Source: Pantoea piersonii (GTDB taxonomy: Bacteria > Pseudomonadota > Gammaproteobacteria > Enterobacterales > Enterobacteriaceae). From it: a DNA stretch of 64,000 bases. The stretch covers positions 116,361 to 180,360 of the forward strand of contig NZ_RARB01000008.1 in NCBI RefSeq assembly GCF_003612015.1, written 5' to 3'. Of the stretch, positions 36,790 to 44,877 are shown piece after piece. Position 1 is the stretch's first letter. Each line of letters begins with the position of its first letter. Position numbers and translations under genes: made by a program. Under the pieces are notes generated by a model. That model ran no database searches. It saw only the letters and a list, made by a program, of their open reading frames with translations, and was not told where the DNA came from.

Positions 36790-37398
36790 ATGCGTCCAGC
36801 GGCCTATATTGTGGTGGCGGCTATAGCCGGTTTTATTGGCGGCAATGTGTTACAGCTGCCGGAATTATATGAAAAAGTAAGCGGCAAATTCGCCGATAAC
36901 AACACGCAGCCAGCAGATTTCTGGAGTACGCCCGCGATTGAAGGCTACGGCAAAATTCACTATGTCGATACGCCCGCTTATAAGCCAGGCACCGTACCGG
37001 GCCTGAGCAATAAAATCGTGTTCCAGATTAACCGCAGTGAAGGCGATATTCGTAAGCCGAACCTGGGGCTGGAGCGCGTTGCCCGCGTGACTAACCTCTA
37101 TTACGCCGCAGGCGTGCCGCTGAATCAGCTGAATTTCGTGGTATCGATCAACAGCGATGCGGTGTCGGCGGCGCTGAACAACGAGCAGTTCCACAAAGCG
37201 TACGGCGTGGACAACCCGAACCTTAAGCTGATCGACGAGCTGGAAAAAGCGGGCGTGAAGGTGTCGATTTGCGACCAGTCGGTGGCTTTCCACAACCTGC
37301 AGCGCGAGTGGATCGATCAGCGCGTTACCCACACCATCTCCAGCGGCACCACCGTCGCAACGCTGCAAAACGAAGGCTACGCCTTCCTGATGCTGTAA
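36790..37398 (+). CDS. DsrE-family-like membrane-anchored protein (second of the tandem pair)
   Basis: This 202-residue protein is about 60 percent identical by eye to the preceding one from residue 44 to the end (shared FWSTPA, EGYGKIHY, GLSNKIVFQI, NLGLERVARV, YGVDNPNLKLI, CDQSVAFH). It again begins with a hydrophobic anchor (about residues 4-22) and has its only cysteine at the matching position, Cys161. I chose the ATG after AGGAGAATAACG; an upstream in-frame ATG overlaps the first gene in a different frame. The two arose by tandem duplication. Both probably face the periplasm, where a single cysteine could form a mixed disulfide or the proteins could hetero-oligomerise (inference). Confidence 0.75.
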   Translation: MRPAAYIVVAAIAGFIGGNVLQLPELYEKVSGKFADNNTQPADFWSTPAIEGYGKIHYVDTPAYKPGTVPGLSNKIVFQINRSEGDIRKPNLGLERVARVTNLYYAAGVPLNQLNFVVSINSDAVSAALNNEQFHKAYGVDNPNLKLIDELEKAGVKVSICDQSVAFHNLQREWIDQRVTHTISSGTTVATLQNEGYAFLML

Positions 37399-37408
37399 AC
37401 CTCTCTCT

Positions 37409-37431
37409 GACAGCGGCCGCGCGCCGCTGTC
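37409..37431 (+). terminator. hairpin after the DsrE-like pair
   Basis: GACAGCGGC and GCCGCTGTC form a perfect 9-base stem with a 5-base GC loop, 11 bases after the stop. The T-tract is poor (ATCTGTTCG). Confidence 0.55.
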
Positions 37432-37490
37432 ATCTGTTCGTCATCCCGCTGCGATTGTTCTGTCATACAACCCCTTTACTTTGAGCGCCA

Positions 37491-37506
37491 ATGAGATCGT
37501 TCTCAT
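37491..37506. promoter_or_regulatory. LacI-type operator ahead of the regulator/ABC operon
   Basis: ATGAGATCGTTCTCAT is an inverted repeat with 6-base perfect arms (ATGAGA/TCTCAT) centred on CG, the usual geometry of LacI-family operators. It lies 21 bases before the start of a LacI-family gene, so autoregulation of the whole operon is likely. Confidence 0.7.
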
Positions 37507-37526
37507 CAGCGTATTGAGGGGGAAAA

Positions 37527-38564
37527 ATGACGGATTTAGTCAGCGTAGCGAAACTGGCGGGCGTTTCTCGCGCCACGGCGGCGCGCGCCTTCTCCGATCC
37601 CCATTTGCTGAAAGAGAGTACGCTGCAGCGCGTGCTGGCGGCTTCCGACCAGCTTGGCTTCCGGCCCAACCATATTGCGCGTCAGCTGCGCACCCAAAGC
37701 TCCACCACGCTTGGCGTATTGCTGCCCTCGCTGTTAAACCCGGTATTTGCGCAGCAGCTTCAGGCGATGGAGCGACAGGCGCGACTGGCCGGATTTGGCC
37801 TGCTGGTCGCCACCAGCGACTATCAGGCCGAGCGCGAAGCGGCGATTGTGGAGCATATGCTGCGTCAGCGCGTCGCCGGGCTGGTGTTGACGGTGGCCGA
37901 CGCGGATCGCAGCGCCGTGCTGCCAACGCTTGCCGCGGCGCAGATGCCGTTTGTGCTGGCGCATAACGTGCCGCAGAGCGCGGGCTGGCCGAGCGTCTGC
38001 GTTGATAACCGCCGCGCGATGGCAGAAGCCACTGAACATTTGCTGACGCTGGGCCATTGTCATATCGGCATGGTTACCGGGCCGGTCTGGCAGTCCGATC
38101 GCGCGCAGCAGCGCTTTCTCGGCTACTGCGATGCGATGCAGCAGGCGGGGCTGAAACCCTTTCCGCTGATTGAGATGCCGAGCCATACGCGCTCCGATTT
38201 TCAGCAGCTGCGGCCACGTCTGCAGGGTGCAAATCCGCTGACGGCGGTGATCTGCAGTAACGACCTGCTGGCCATCAGCCTGATGGGTGCCGCCGCACGC
38301 GCAGGCGTTCAGGTGCCAACTCAGCTCTCAATTATGGGCTTCGACGGCATTGAAACCGGCGAACATCTTTCACCGTCGCTTGCCTCGGTAGTGCAGCCCA
38401 GCGATCTGCTTGGCGCATGCGCTATCGATATGCTTTTACAACAATCCAGCGGCGGGCCCCGCATGCTGGCACACCACCTGCGGTTGGGCGAGAGCATCGC
38501 GCCCGCGCCGCGCTCTACTTTCGTCAACTCCAGGGAATCCACATGTCAACGCACAATAAAATGA
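37527..38564 (+). CDS. LacI-family transcriptional regulator
   Basis: The 345-residue protein has the LacI family layout. The N-terminal HTH is V-S-V-A-K-L-A-G-V-S-R-A-T-A-A-R-A-F-S with the hinge-like FRPNHIARQLRTQ at about residues 46-58. A periplasmic-binding-protein-like effector domain follows (TLGVLLPSLLNPVFAQQ; VICSNDLLAISLMGAA; LSIMGFDGIE). A strong GAGGGGGAAAA site precedes the ATG. It is the first gene of an operon encoding an ABC importer and a phosphodiesterase; the downstream binding-protein gene starts inside its 3' end. It probably senses the imported compound or a breakdown product. The effector is unknown. Confidence 0.9.
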   Translation: MTDLVSVAKLAGVSRATAARAFSDPHLLKESTLQRVLAASDQLGFRPNHIARQLRTQSSTTLGVLLPSLLNPVFAQQLQAMERQARLAGFGLLVATSDYQAEREAAIVEHMLRQRVAGLVLTVADADRSAVLPTLAAAQMPFVLAHNVPQSAGWPSVCVDNRRAMAEATEHLLTLGHCHIGMVTGPVWQSDRAQQRFLGYCDAMQQAGLKPFPLIEMPSHTRSDFQQLRPRLQGANPLTAVICSNDLLAISLMGAAARAGVQVPTQLSIMGFDGIETGEHLSPSLASVVQPSDLLGACAIDMLLQQSSGGPRMLAHHLRLGESIAPAPRSTFVNSRESTCQRTIK

Positions 38565-39565
38565 AAATGTTAACCGCTGCGGCGCTGCTGGCTGCATGCG
38601 GTATGGCGAGCCAGACCGCCCACGCGGCGGAAAGCGCGATCTGCTACAACTGCCCGCCGGAATGGGCGGACTGGGGAACGCAGCTGAAAGCCATCGCGCG
38701 CGACACCGGCATTCAGGTGCCGCAGGACAATAAAAACTCCGGCCAGGCGCTGGCGCAGATGGTTGCCGAGAAGAGCAATCCGGTCGCCGACGTGGTCTAT
38801 TACGGCGTAAGCTTTGGCATCCAGGCGGCGGGCACTGGCGTGATCGCCGACTACAAACCGGCGCACTGGGATACGATCCCGGCAGGCATGAAAGATCCCG
38901 ACGGCAAGTGGGTGGCGCTGCACTCCGGCACCATGGGCTTTATGGTCAATGTCGATGCGCTGGGCGGCGCGCCGGTGCCTCAATCCTGGGATGATCTGCT
39001 CAAGCCGGAATATAAAGGTATGGTGGGCTATCTTGACCCCTCCAGCGCCTTTGTTGGCTATGTCGCCGCCGTGGCGGTGAACCAGGCGAAAGGCGGCACC
39101 ATGCAGGACTTTACTCCGGCGCTCAGCTGGTTCAAAAAGCTGCAGGTCAATCAGCCGATCGTTCCAAAGCAGACCGCCTATGCGCGCCTGATTTCAGGCG
39201 AGATCCCGATTCTGCTCGACTACGACTTCAACGCCTACCGCGCAAAATATAAAGACCATGCCAACGTCGCCTTTGTGATCCCGAAAGAGGGCACGGTAAC
39301 GGTGCCTTACGTCATCAGCCTGGTGAAGAACGCGCCGCACGAAGCCAACGGCAAAAAAGTGATCGACTATGTGCTCTCGGATAAAGGGCAGGCTATCTGG
39401 GCTAATGCCTATCTGCGCCCGGTGCGCCCGTCGGCGATGTCCGCCGAGGCGAAGGCGAAGTTCCTGCCTGACAGCGACTACGCCCGCGCCCAGACTGTTG
39501 ACTACCAGCAGATGGCCGATGCGCAGAAAGCCTTTTCCGCCCGCTACCTGAGCGAGATCCGTTAA
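38543..39565 (+). CDS. ABC transporter periplasmic binding protein (family 1, Fe3+/polyamine/phosphonate-like)
   Basis: The 340-residue protein has a cleavable signal peptide (about residues 1-28, ending SQTAHA). It has a bilobal binding-protein body with family traits: KSNPVADVVYYGVSFG, GTMGFMVNVDALGG, PQSWDDLLKPEYKGMVGYLDPSSAFVGY and VIPKEGTVTVPYVISLVKNAPH. A Cys-x-x-Cys (CYNCP) follows the signal peptide cleavage site. Starts of this kind are typical of binding proteins for iron, thiamine, polyamines or aminoethylphosphonate. The gene starts 22 bases before the end of the regulator gene behind CAGGGA, and its stop overlaps the next ATG. The ligand is inferred to be a phosphodiester only from the linked GpdQ-like enzyme. 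Confidence 0.85.
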   Translation: MSTHNKMKMLTAAALLAACGMASQTAHAAESAICYNCPPEWADWGTQLKAIARDTGIQVPQDNKNSGQALAQMVAEKSNPVADVVYYGVSFGIQAAGTGVIADYKPAHWDTIPAGMKDPDGKWVALHSGTMGFMVNVDALGGAPVPQSWDDLLKPEYKGMVGYLDPSSAFVGYVAAVAVNQAKGGTMQDFTPALSWFKKLQVNQPIVPKQTAYARLISGEIPILLDYDFNAYRAKYKDHANVAFVIPKEGTVTVPYVISLVKNAPHEANGKKVIDYVLSDKGQAIWANAYLRPVRPSAMSAEAKAKFLPDSDYARAQTVDYQQMADAQKAFSARYLSEIR

Positions 39566-40434
39566 TGTCGCTGCTGGATACCCGCAGCCGCGCGCCGACG
39601 GCCCTGCGCCGTCGGGCGCATCAGGGCGCGCGCTGGCCCTGGATGCTGCTGCCCGCGCTGCTGTTTTTTGCCGCCTTCTGGCTGCTGCCTTTTGCGCGTC
39701 TGCTGCAGATCGGCGTCACGCCCGACCGCACCACGCAGCAGAGCGGCTACTGGACGGTCATTAGCCAGCCGCAGTATCTGCAAAGCCTGCTCAACACTGT
39801 GCTGCTGTCGCTGGCGGTGACGCTGATGACGCTGCTGATCGCCGCCGTGGTCGGCTGTTTTCTGGCGCGTCAGCGCTTCGCCGGGCGCGGCACGCTGCTG
39901 GCGCTGCTGACCTTTCCGCTCGCCTTTCCCGGCGTTGTGGTGGGATTCCTGGTGGTGATGCTGGCGGGCCGCCAGGGCGTGCTGGCGCAGCTGAGCATGA
40001 GCCTGTTTCACGAGCGCTGGACGCTCGCCTATTCGCTCAGCGGCCTCTTTATCGGCTACCTCTATTTTTCGCTGCCGCGCGCCATCGTCACGCTGGTGGC
40101 GGCGAGCGAAAAACTGGATCGCTCGCTGGAAGAGGCGGCGCGTTCGCTGGGTGCCAGTCAGTGGCGCATTACCTGGGACGTCATCGTGCCGGGACTGAAG
40201 CCGGCGCTGCTTTCCAGCGGCGCGCTCTGCTTCGCCACCAGCATGGGCGCCTTCGGCACCGCGTTTACGCTGGGCACCAGCCTTAGCGTATTGCCGCTGA
40301 CTATTTACGGCGAGTTCACCAACTACGCCAACTTCGCCACCGCTGCGGCGCTGTCGGTGGTTATGGGGGCAGTAGCCTGGCTGGGCCTGATGCTGGCGCG
40401 CGCCCTGACGCGGGCGTCGGGAGAGGAAGCGTGA
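39565..40434 (+). CDS. ABC transporter permease 1
   Basis: The 289-residue inner-membrane protein has about six hydrophobic segments, starting near residue 28 (W-M-L-L-P-A-L-L-F-F-A-A-F-W-L-L). It has the permease EAA signature LEEAARSLGASQWRITWDVIVPG around residues 190-212, which contacts the ATPase. Its ATG overlaps the binding-protein stop by one base (TAATG) and its end overlaps the next permease by four bases (ATGA), so the genes are translationally coupled. It would pair with the following permease as the heterodimeric channel of the importer. The N-terminus is unusually Arg-rich and cytoplasmic. Confidence 0.88.
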   Translation: MSLLDTRSRAPTALRRRAHQGARWPWMLLPALLFFAAFWLLPFARLLQIGVTPDRTTQQSGYWTVISQPQYLQSLLNTVLLSLAVTLMTLLIAAVVGCFLARQRFAGRGTLLALLTFPLAFPGVVVGFLVVMLAGRQGVLAQLSMSLFHERWTLAYSLSGLFIGYLYFSLPRAIVTLVAASEKLDRSLEEAARSLGASQWRITWDVIVPGLKPALLSSGALCFATSMGAFGTAFTLGTSLSVLPLTIYGEFTNYANFATAAALSVVMGAVAWLGLMLARALTRASGEEA

Positions 40435-41249
40435 TGAAACGTCGTACGCTGTTTTATCTGCAGGCCGGCATTACCACGCTGACGGCGCTGTTTATGATCG
40501 TGCCGGTGGTGCTGTCGATGCTGGCGGGCGTCACGGAGAACTACTTTATCGGCCTGCGCAGCGGCCTGACGCTGAAGTGGGTCGGACAGGTATGGGAGCT
40601 GTACGCCGATACCTTCTGGCTGTCGCTGCTGATTGCGCTCTGCTGCCTGGCTATTACCGTCGCGATCGGGCTGCCCGCTGCCTGGGGTTTGCTGAAGGCG
40701 CCGCCGCGCTGGTCCGCCCGCATCGAAGAGTGTCTGATGCTGCCGGTAGCGCTGCCGGGTCTGGCTACCGCGCTCGGCATTATTCTGCTCTATGGTCGGT
40801 TTAACGGCCTGCGCGACAGCTGGCTGTTTATTTTGATCGGCCACGTGCTCTTTACGCTGCCCTTTATGATCCGTCCGGTGCTGGCGGTGATGCAGGCGAT
40901 TCAGCTGCCGCGCCTTGAAGAGGCGGCCGCCAGCCTGGGGGCCGGATTCTGGCGTCGTTTTTTCACCGTTGTGGTGCCCAACTGCCGCAACGGCATCCTG
41001 GCGGGCGCGTTTATGGTAATTACGCTCTCGGTAGGCGAGTTCAATATCACCTGGATGCTGCATACGCCGCTGACGAAAACGCTGCCGGTAGGGCTGGCGG
41101 ACAGCTACGCCTCGATGCGGCTGGAAGTGGGATCGGCCTACACGCTGATCTTTATCGTTATGATTTTACCGCTGTTGCTGATGCTGAACGCCTGCAATCA
41201 CTGGCTGACGCGCCAGGCGACGCGAAACGCTGTTAAGGAGCTGGCATGA
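40431..41249 (+). CDS. ABC transporter permease 2
   Basis: The 272-residue protein has about six transmembrane segments, starting around residue 12 (AGITTLTALFMIVPVVLSML). It carries the EAA loop RLEEAAASLGAGFWRRFFTVVVPNCRNG, again matched to an ABC ATPase. It overlaps the first permease (ATGA) and the ATPase start (ATGA), consistent with a single translationally coupled transport operon. Resemblance is to type I importers of the FbpB/PotC/PhnU kind. The substrate cannot be read from the permease. Confidence 0.88.
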   Translation: MMKRRTLFYLQAGITTLTALFMIVPVVLSMLAGVTENYFIGLRSGLTLKWVGQVWELYADTFWLSLLIALCCLAITVAIGLPAAWGLLKAPPRWSARIEECLMLPVALPGLATALGIILLYGRFNGLRDSWLFILIGHVLFTLPFMIRPVLAVMQAIQLPRLEEAAASLGAGFWRRFFTVVVPNCRNGILAGAFMVITLSVGEFNITWMLHTPLTKTLPVGLADSYASMRLEVGSAYTLIFIVMILPLLLMLNACNHWLTRQATRNAVKELA

Positions 41250-42235
41250 ATAACGATGCCGTTACCGTCACGCTGCGCGGCTGCTCGCGCCGCTTTCATC
41301 AACATACCGCGCTGCATCCGCTCGATCTTACCGTTCACGCCGGTGAAACCCTGGTGCTGCTCGGGCCATCCGGCTGCGGCAAAACCACCACGCTGCGCAT
41401 TATCAGCGGGCTGGAGAGCAGCGACGAGGGCGGCAAAGTCTGGTTCGACGATCGCGACGTCACCGCGCTGCCGATCGAGAAGCGCAATGTCGGCATGGTG
41501 TTTCAAAACTACGCGCTGTTTCCCAATATGAACGTGGCGCAGAACGTCGAGTACGGCCTGAAAGTGCAGGGCGTGGCGCGTGTTGAGCGTGAAGCGCGGG
41601 TGAAAGAGATGCTGGCGCTAGTGGATCTCAGCGCGCTGGCGAACCGCGCTATCGACAAACTCTCCGGCGGGCAGAAGCAGCGCGTGGCGCTGGCGCGTGC
41701 CCTGGCCGCGCGGCCGAAAGTATTGCTGTTCGACGAGCCGCTGGCGGCACTTGACGCCAAACTGCGCGAGCGTCTGCGGCTTGAGATCGGTGCGCTGCTG
41801 AAAAAGCTCGCGATTACCGCCGTTTACGTCACGCACGATCAGCAGGAGGCGATGGCGCTCGGCGACCGCATCGCGGTGATGGAGCAGGGGCGTATCGCCC
41901 AGATCGACACGCCGCAGGCGATTTACCAGCGGCCGGCGACGCGCTTCGTCGCCGATTTCGTCGGCGCGATTAACTGCGTCGAGACCGACGTCCACGGCGA
42001 GCCGCGTCAGTTCTGCCGCCCGGAGGATATCTTACTGGCGGACGACAACCGCTACGCGCGCCACGGCTACATTGTCGGCAGCACTTTTTTAGGCGCCGCG
42101 CAGCGTTTGCAGATCGATATCGGTCTCGCCGCGCCGATTCAGGTGGAGCGTCATGCGCGGGAAGCCTGGCACGCCGGGCAACGCGTTACCTGGACGCTGG
42201 CGCCGCGCGCCGCGCTAGAATTTACCGGTTATTAA
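41246..42235 (+). CDS. ABC transporter ATP-binding protein (PotA/FbpC type)
   Basis: The 329-residue protein contains Walker A LLGPSGCGKTTTLR, Q-loop NVGMVFQNYALFPNMNVAQNV, signature LSGGQKQRVALARALA, Walker B VLLFDEPLAALDAKLRERL and the H-loop VYVTHDQQEAMAL. It ends in a TOBE-like C-terminal domain (about residues 245-325; FCRPEDILLADD). The TOBE domain is common in importers of spermidine, iron, sulfate and phosphonates, where it can sense internal substrate. Its stop lies 10 bases ahead of the phosphodiesterase gene, whose ribosome site AAGGAGAG directly follows. Confidence 0.92.
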   Translation: MNNDAVTVTLRGCSRRFHQHTALHPLDLTVHAGETLVLLGPSGCGKTTTLRIISGLESSDEGGKVWFDDRDVTALPIEKRNVGMVFQNYALFPNMNVAQNVEYGLKVQGVARVEREARVKEMLALVDLSALANRAIDKLSGGQKQRVALARALAARPKVLLFDEPLAALDAKLRERLRLEIGALLKKLAITAVYVTHDQQEAMALGDRIAVMEQGRIAQIDTPQAIYQRPATRFVADFVGAINCVETDVHGEPRQFCRPEDILLADDNRYARHGYIVGSTFLGAAQRLQIDIGLAAPIQVERHAREAWHAGQRVTWTLAPRAALEFTGY

Positions 42236-42245
42236 GGAGAGTTTT

Positions 42246-43076
42246 GTGTTTGCCAAACCTACGCTGATTGCGCAAATCAGCGATCTGCATATTAAGGCGA
42301 ACGGTCGCCTGTCCTATAAAAAAGTGGATACGCAGGCCGCGCTACTGCGCGCCATTGACACCCTTAACGCGCTGCGGCCGCAGCCGGACATGGTGGTGAT
42401 CACCGGCGATCTGGTCGATTTCGGCACGGTGGAGGAGTATCAGACGCTGCGTCTGGCCCTGCGCCGCCTGCAGCTGCCGTTCCGCCTGATGCCGGGCAAC
42501 CATGACGATCGCCAGGCGCTGCGCGCCGTCTTTATCGATCATGACTACCTCCAGCACGGCGCTACGCTTAACTGGCAGCTGAAGGTAGGGCCGCTGAAGC
42601 TGCTCGCGCTCGACTCCAGCGTGCCGGAACAGCCCTGGGGTTATGTCGATGAATATCAGCTGACGTGGCTGGAGGAAAGCCTGACGCGCGAACCGGCTGC
42701 GCCGACGCTGGTCATGCTGCACCATCCGCCTTTTACCTGCGGCATCGATCATATGGATCGCCAGCGGCTGCGCAATCCCGACGCGCTCGCGGCCATTATT
42801 GCCCGCCATCCGCAGGTAGAGCGGGTCCTGTGCGGCCATCTGCATCGCAGCCTGCAGACACGTTTCGCCGGTACGCTGGCGGTGTGTGCGCCGGGCGTTT
42901 CCCATCAGGTGGCGCTTGACCTGCAACCGGACGGCCCGGCCCATTTCGTGCTGGAGCCGCCAGGCTTCCTGCTGCATTGCTGGCAGCCGGAGCAGGGCAT
43001 GGTGACGCACCAGTGCGCCATCGGCGACTATTCCGGTCCCTGGCCCTTCTACGATCAGCACGGTTTGATCGATTAG
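42246..43076 (+). CDS. GpdQ/CpdA-like metallophosphoesterase (predicted glycerophosphodiesterase)
   Basis: The 276-residue protein has the dinuclear metallophosphoesterase motifs in order: ISDLHI (D-x-H), GDLVDFG, GNHDD, HHPP and GHLHR. Beyond these, the spacing and C-terminus (Y-S-G-P-W-P-F-Y-D) resemble the glycerophosphodiesterase GpdQ of Klebsiella/Enterobacter aerogenes more than cAMP phosphodiesterase CpdA. It starts with GTG after AAGGAGAG and is the last gene of the LacI-ABC operon. The protein has no signal peptide, so it would act in the cytosol on an imported phosphodiester, releasing an alcohol and a phosphomonoester. The exact substrate is inferred. Confidence 0.82.
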   Translation: MFAKPTLIAQISDLHIKANGRLSYKKVDTQAALLRAIDTLNALRPQPDMVVITGDLVDFGTVEEYQTLRLALRRLQLPFRLMPGNHDDRQALRAVFIDHDYLQHGATLNWQLKVGPLKLLALDSSVPEQPWGYVDEYQLTWLEESLTREPAAPTLVMLHHPPFTCGIDHMDRQRLRNPDALAAIIARHPQVERVLCGHLHRSLQTRFAGTLAVCAPGVSHQVALDLQPDGPAHFVLEPPGFLLHCWQPEQGMVTHQCAIGDYSGPWPFYDQHGLID

Positions 43077-43242
43077 CGCCGGGCGCGAATCGCGGGTTTC
43101 AGAGAATGTAACGGTTGGAAAGGTGCTCAGGAGGGCGGCAGGGTGTACACTTGCCTCTTGCCTCACCAGGGCAGATAACCTCCAACAATAACGACATTCT
43201 CAGGCCTTTCAGCATGTATTTATCTTTTGCAGCGGGCGCGCT

Positions 43243-44835
43243 ATGTTAATGCGCCTGCGTCCCCGAACCGATCTGCGCACGCTTATCGCGTTACTCGCTA
43301 TCGTCAGCATCGTGGTTACGCTGACCAACGCGCTCTATGCTACCTGGCGCGTGCAGCGTATGGCGCTGATCGACAGCACGCTGGAGGCGAACCGCGCCTA
43401 TGCCACCAAACTGGCCTCCACTACCGAAATCTTTTTCCAGCTGGCGCAGTCGCAGCTGCACTACAGCGCCAGGCTGCTCGGCGACGATTTTAACGATCCC
43501 GCTCTGCTGCGTCGGGAGGTCGATCGCCTGCGCGAGCAGACCAGCAGCTTTAACTCAGTGGCGGTGGTCGACGCTAACGGCGTCGTTAAGGCTATCTCGC
43601 CAGAATCCCTGATGCTGCAGGGCATGCATCTTACCAGCGAGGCGTCGCGCGAAGCGCTAAGCGCGCGGCAGCCCGCCATCAGCAAACCCACCATTTCGGC
43701 GGCGAACAACCTGATTATCTTCGTCTCCTGGCCGATCTGGAGCCGTGACGGACGCTATCTCGGCTATGTGGGCGGCACCATCTACCTGAAAAAGAAAAGC
43801 ATTTTAAATACGCTGCTCGGCGAGCAGTACTATCGCGACGGCACCAGCGTCTACGTGCTGGACAGCGAGAGCCGGGTGCTCTATCACCAGAACGGTCAGC
43901 TGATTGGCAAAACGCTGCCTGCGCTGCTTAACGGTCATGATGAAGAGACCAACGGCTCGCTACAGCTACAGCTGGCGGGCGAACCGTCGCGCCTCGCTGG
44001 CTATGCGGTGGTGCCGACTACGGGCTGGACGGTGGTGGCGCTTAAGCCCACCGCCGTAACGCTTGAGCCGCTCTCCGGCCTGCTGATGCAGGTGCTGAAA
44101 CGCTCGGTGCCTTTCGCGCTGCTGACGCTGCTGGTGGCGGTGATCCTGGCGCGGCTGATTGCGTTGCCGCTCTGGCAGCTGGCGCGTAAGGCGCGTCAGA
44201 TGGATGCGCCCGGCGTCTCACAGGAGCTCAGCGCTGTTCATGCCTGGTATTTCGAGGCGGCGCAGGTAAAACGCGCGCTGCTGACCGGCATCGGCCTGGT
44301 GCAGGACAAAATCGGCCGCCTTAAGTCAGAAGTGCAGACCGATCCGCTGACGCAGCTGCTCAACCGGCGCGGCCTGAGCGCGGTGCTCGACTTTTATCAG
44401 ACGATGCGTCAGCCGTTCGCCGTGCTGGCGCTGGATATCGATCATTTTAAGCGGGTCAACGATAACTGGGGGCATGATGTTGGCGATCGGGTGATTCAGC
44501 AGGTGGCGGAAACGCTGAACGCCAGCGCGCGTCAGAGCGATGTGGTATGCCGCAACGGCGGAGAGGAGTTCCTGATGCTGCTGCCAATGACCGATATCGA
44601 AGAGGCGCGCCGCATTGCCGAACGCATACGCGCCGAGATCGCCGCGGCATCGCTTGCCGATGTCGGCACTATCACCCTTTCAGTCGGGGTGGCGGCCTGG
44701 CAAGATGAATCGGTGCCGCTGGAACAGAGCCTGAAACAGGCAGATGCCGCGCTTTATCAGGCGAAAAATGACGGGCGAAACTGTGTCAGGGTAGCGGAAA
44801 CGCAAACGCCGCTTTCGGGAAGTGCTGTCTCGTAA
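43243..44835 (+). CDS. dCACHE-GGDEF membrane diguanylate cyclase
   Basis: The 530-residue protein makes cyclic di-GMP. It has an N-terminal helix (about residues 13-37), a periplasmic dCACHE-type sensor of about 250 residues (V-A-V-V-D-A-N-G-V-V-K-A-I-S; ISKPTISAANNLIIFVSWPI), and a second helix near residues 286-310. A cytoplasmic GGDEF domain follows, with GGEEF at 439-443. An intact inhibitory I-site (RQSD at 430-433, five residues before GGEEF) predicts product feedback inhibition. Two ATG codons lie near the start with only a weak ribosome site; an 11-codon ORF (43214-43249) overlaps them. It is transcribed independently of the operon before it. Confidence 0.92.
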   Translation: MLMRLRPRTDLRTLIALLAIVSIVVTLTNALYATWRVQRMALIDSTLEANRAYATKLASTTEIFFQLAQSQLHYSARLLGDDFNDPALLRREVDRLREQTSSFNSVAVVDANGVVKAISPESLMLQGMHLTSEASREALSARQPAISKPTISAANNLIIFVSWPIWSRDGRYLGYVGGTIYLKKKSILNTLLGEQYYRDGTSVYVLDSESRVLYHQNGQLIGKTLPALLNGHDEETNGSLQLQLAGEPSRLAGYAVVPTTGWTVVALKPTAVTLEPLSGLLMQVLKRSVPFALLTLLVAVILARLIALPLWQLARKARQMDAPGVSQELSAVHAWYFEAAQVKRALLTGIGLVQDKIGRLKSEVQTDPLTQLLNRRGLSAVLDFYQTMRQPFAVLALDIDHFKRVNDNWGHDVGDRVIQQVAETLNASARQSDVVCRNGGEEFLMLLPMTDIEEARRIAERIRAEIAAASLADVGTITLSVGVAAWQDESVPLEQSLKQADAALYQAKNDGRNCVRVAETQTPLSGSAVS

Positions 44836-44847
44836 AGAGAGGCGGCG

Positions 44848-44870
44848 GGATGCGGCGCTAAGCCGCATCC
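44848..44870. terminator. convergent hairpin between the diguanylate cyclase and bcp
   Basis: GGATGCGGC and GCCGCATCC pair over nine bases with a 5-base loop. It lies between convergent genes and has no strong T-tract; it probably limits read-through both ways. Confidence 0.5.
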
Positions 44871-44877
44871 GCGTGTG

